5,406 nucleotides of DNA from Ignavibacteria bacterium (GTDB lineage: Bacteria > Bacteroidota > Ignavibacteria > Ignavibacteriales > Melioribacteraceae), in NCBI GenBank assembly GCA_011049495.1, contig DSBF01000221.1, positions 1 through 5,406 on the forward strand, given 5' to 3'. Positions 5,032 through 5,406 of this stretch are shown piece by piece; position 1 is the stretch's first letter; each line of letters begins with the position of its first letter. Below the pieces are notes generated by a model. That model saw only the letters and a list, made by a program, of their open reading frames with translations, was not told the origin of the DNA and did not search any database. The position numbers and the translations under genes were made by a program.

Positions 5032-5406
5032 ATGAAAGATAAAAAGAAGTTCATTCGAAACACGGAAAAACCGGTACAAAAATATAGATTTTGGGTGCAG
5101 GCAGGCATTGCGCTCCTCTGTATATGGATTGGGGTGGAATTTCACTTTTTTGTTGAATCATTAGAAGGCGGAAATCCGTCAAATGTCGGATATCGCCCGC
5201 CCGGTGTTGAAGGCTTTTTACCCATCAGTGCATTAATGAGTTTATATTATTTCTTTTTAACGGGGGAAATACATCAAGCGCATCCGGCGGGATTTGTAAT
5301 TTTAATTGGCATAATAACTGTCTCATTTATTTTCGGTAAGGCATTTTGCAGTTGGATGTGTCCAATCGGATTTCTCTCCGAACTCGTCGGTGACTTCGGC
5401 GACAAA
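5032..5406 (+). CDS. NapH/NosR-like membrane polyferredoxin (C-terminus cut off by window edge)
   Basis: The frame is open from ATG at 5032 to the window edge, 125 residues. AGGTGA lies eight bases upstream of the start. A basic cytoplasmic tail (1-19) leads into membrane segment 1 (about 20-41), a loop with GYRPPGVEGF, a second hydrophobic stretch (about 61-77), then a third (about 86-102) that ends in KAFCSWMCPIGFLSE. The C106-x3-C110-P111 motif is the mark of the Fer4_5 domain in NapH, NosR and CcoG-type proteins, which carry electrons from quinol or across the membrane to redox partners; the normal continuation would be further membrane segments and [4Fe-4S] sites. Which enzyme it feeds cannot be seen here. 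The octaheme cytochrome or a nitrous oxide or nitrate reductase beyond the edge are options. Confidence 0.8.
   Translation, partial: MKDKKKFIRNTEKPVQKYRFWVQAGIALLCIWIGVEFHFFVESLEGGNPSNVGYRPPGVEGFLPISALMSLYYFFLTGEIHQAHPAGFVILIGIITVSFIFGKAFCSWMCPIGFLSELVGDFGDK

Overview
The window looks like part of an AT-rich genome from the Bacteroidota/Ignavibacteriota side of the tree (FCB group). Four promoters that I found by eye share the form TTG-N20-TAnnTTT or very near it, which is the -33/-7 layout known from Bacteroidota. The protein families (DUF438-hemerythrin-PAS, DUF1858-DUF2249, a HAO-like octaheme cytochrome) are common in anaerobic or facultative members of that group. The taxonomic call is inference, not proof.

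Layout. From 1 to 1218 (minus strand) lies the N-terminal 406 residues of a secreted octaheme cytochrome c of the hydroxylamine oxidoreductase (HAO) family. It runs off the left edge. A 219-bp regulatory gap (1219-1437) holds candidate palindromes and a long terminator-like inverted repeat. Next, all on the minus strand, come a DUF1858-DUF2249 protein (1438-1959), a ParE/RelE-type toxin (1961-2284) and its Phd/YefM-type antitoxin (2281-2556). The toxin-antitoxin pair has a clear promoter with an operator laid over it. Upstream is a DUF438-hemerythrin-PAS protein (2644-3867), then a two-armed REP-like element (3886-3992), then a ferredoxin-like cysteine-rich protein (4002-4835). A divergent promoter region (4836-5031) separates it from a plus-strand gene for a NapH/NosR-like membrane ferredoxin (5032 to the right edge, partial).

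How the parts may work together. The non-TA genes suggest anaerobic redox chemistry of nitrogen oxides and iron-sulfur damage. A HAO-like octaheme enzyme can act on hydroxylamine, NO or nitrite. The membrane polyferredoxin could pass quinol electrons toward periplasmic cytochromes. The hemerythrin-PAS and DUF1858 proteins carry, on separate polypeptides, the two domain types joined in the NO-stress iron-sulfur repair protein ScdA/RIC. The toxin-antitoxin pair sits inside this cluster and is nearly fused translationally to the DUF1858 gene. A repeat element just upstream of the hemerythrin gene appears to supply that gene's promoter. No gene here is a wholly unknown system; the novelty is in the arrangement and in the regulatory DNA.
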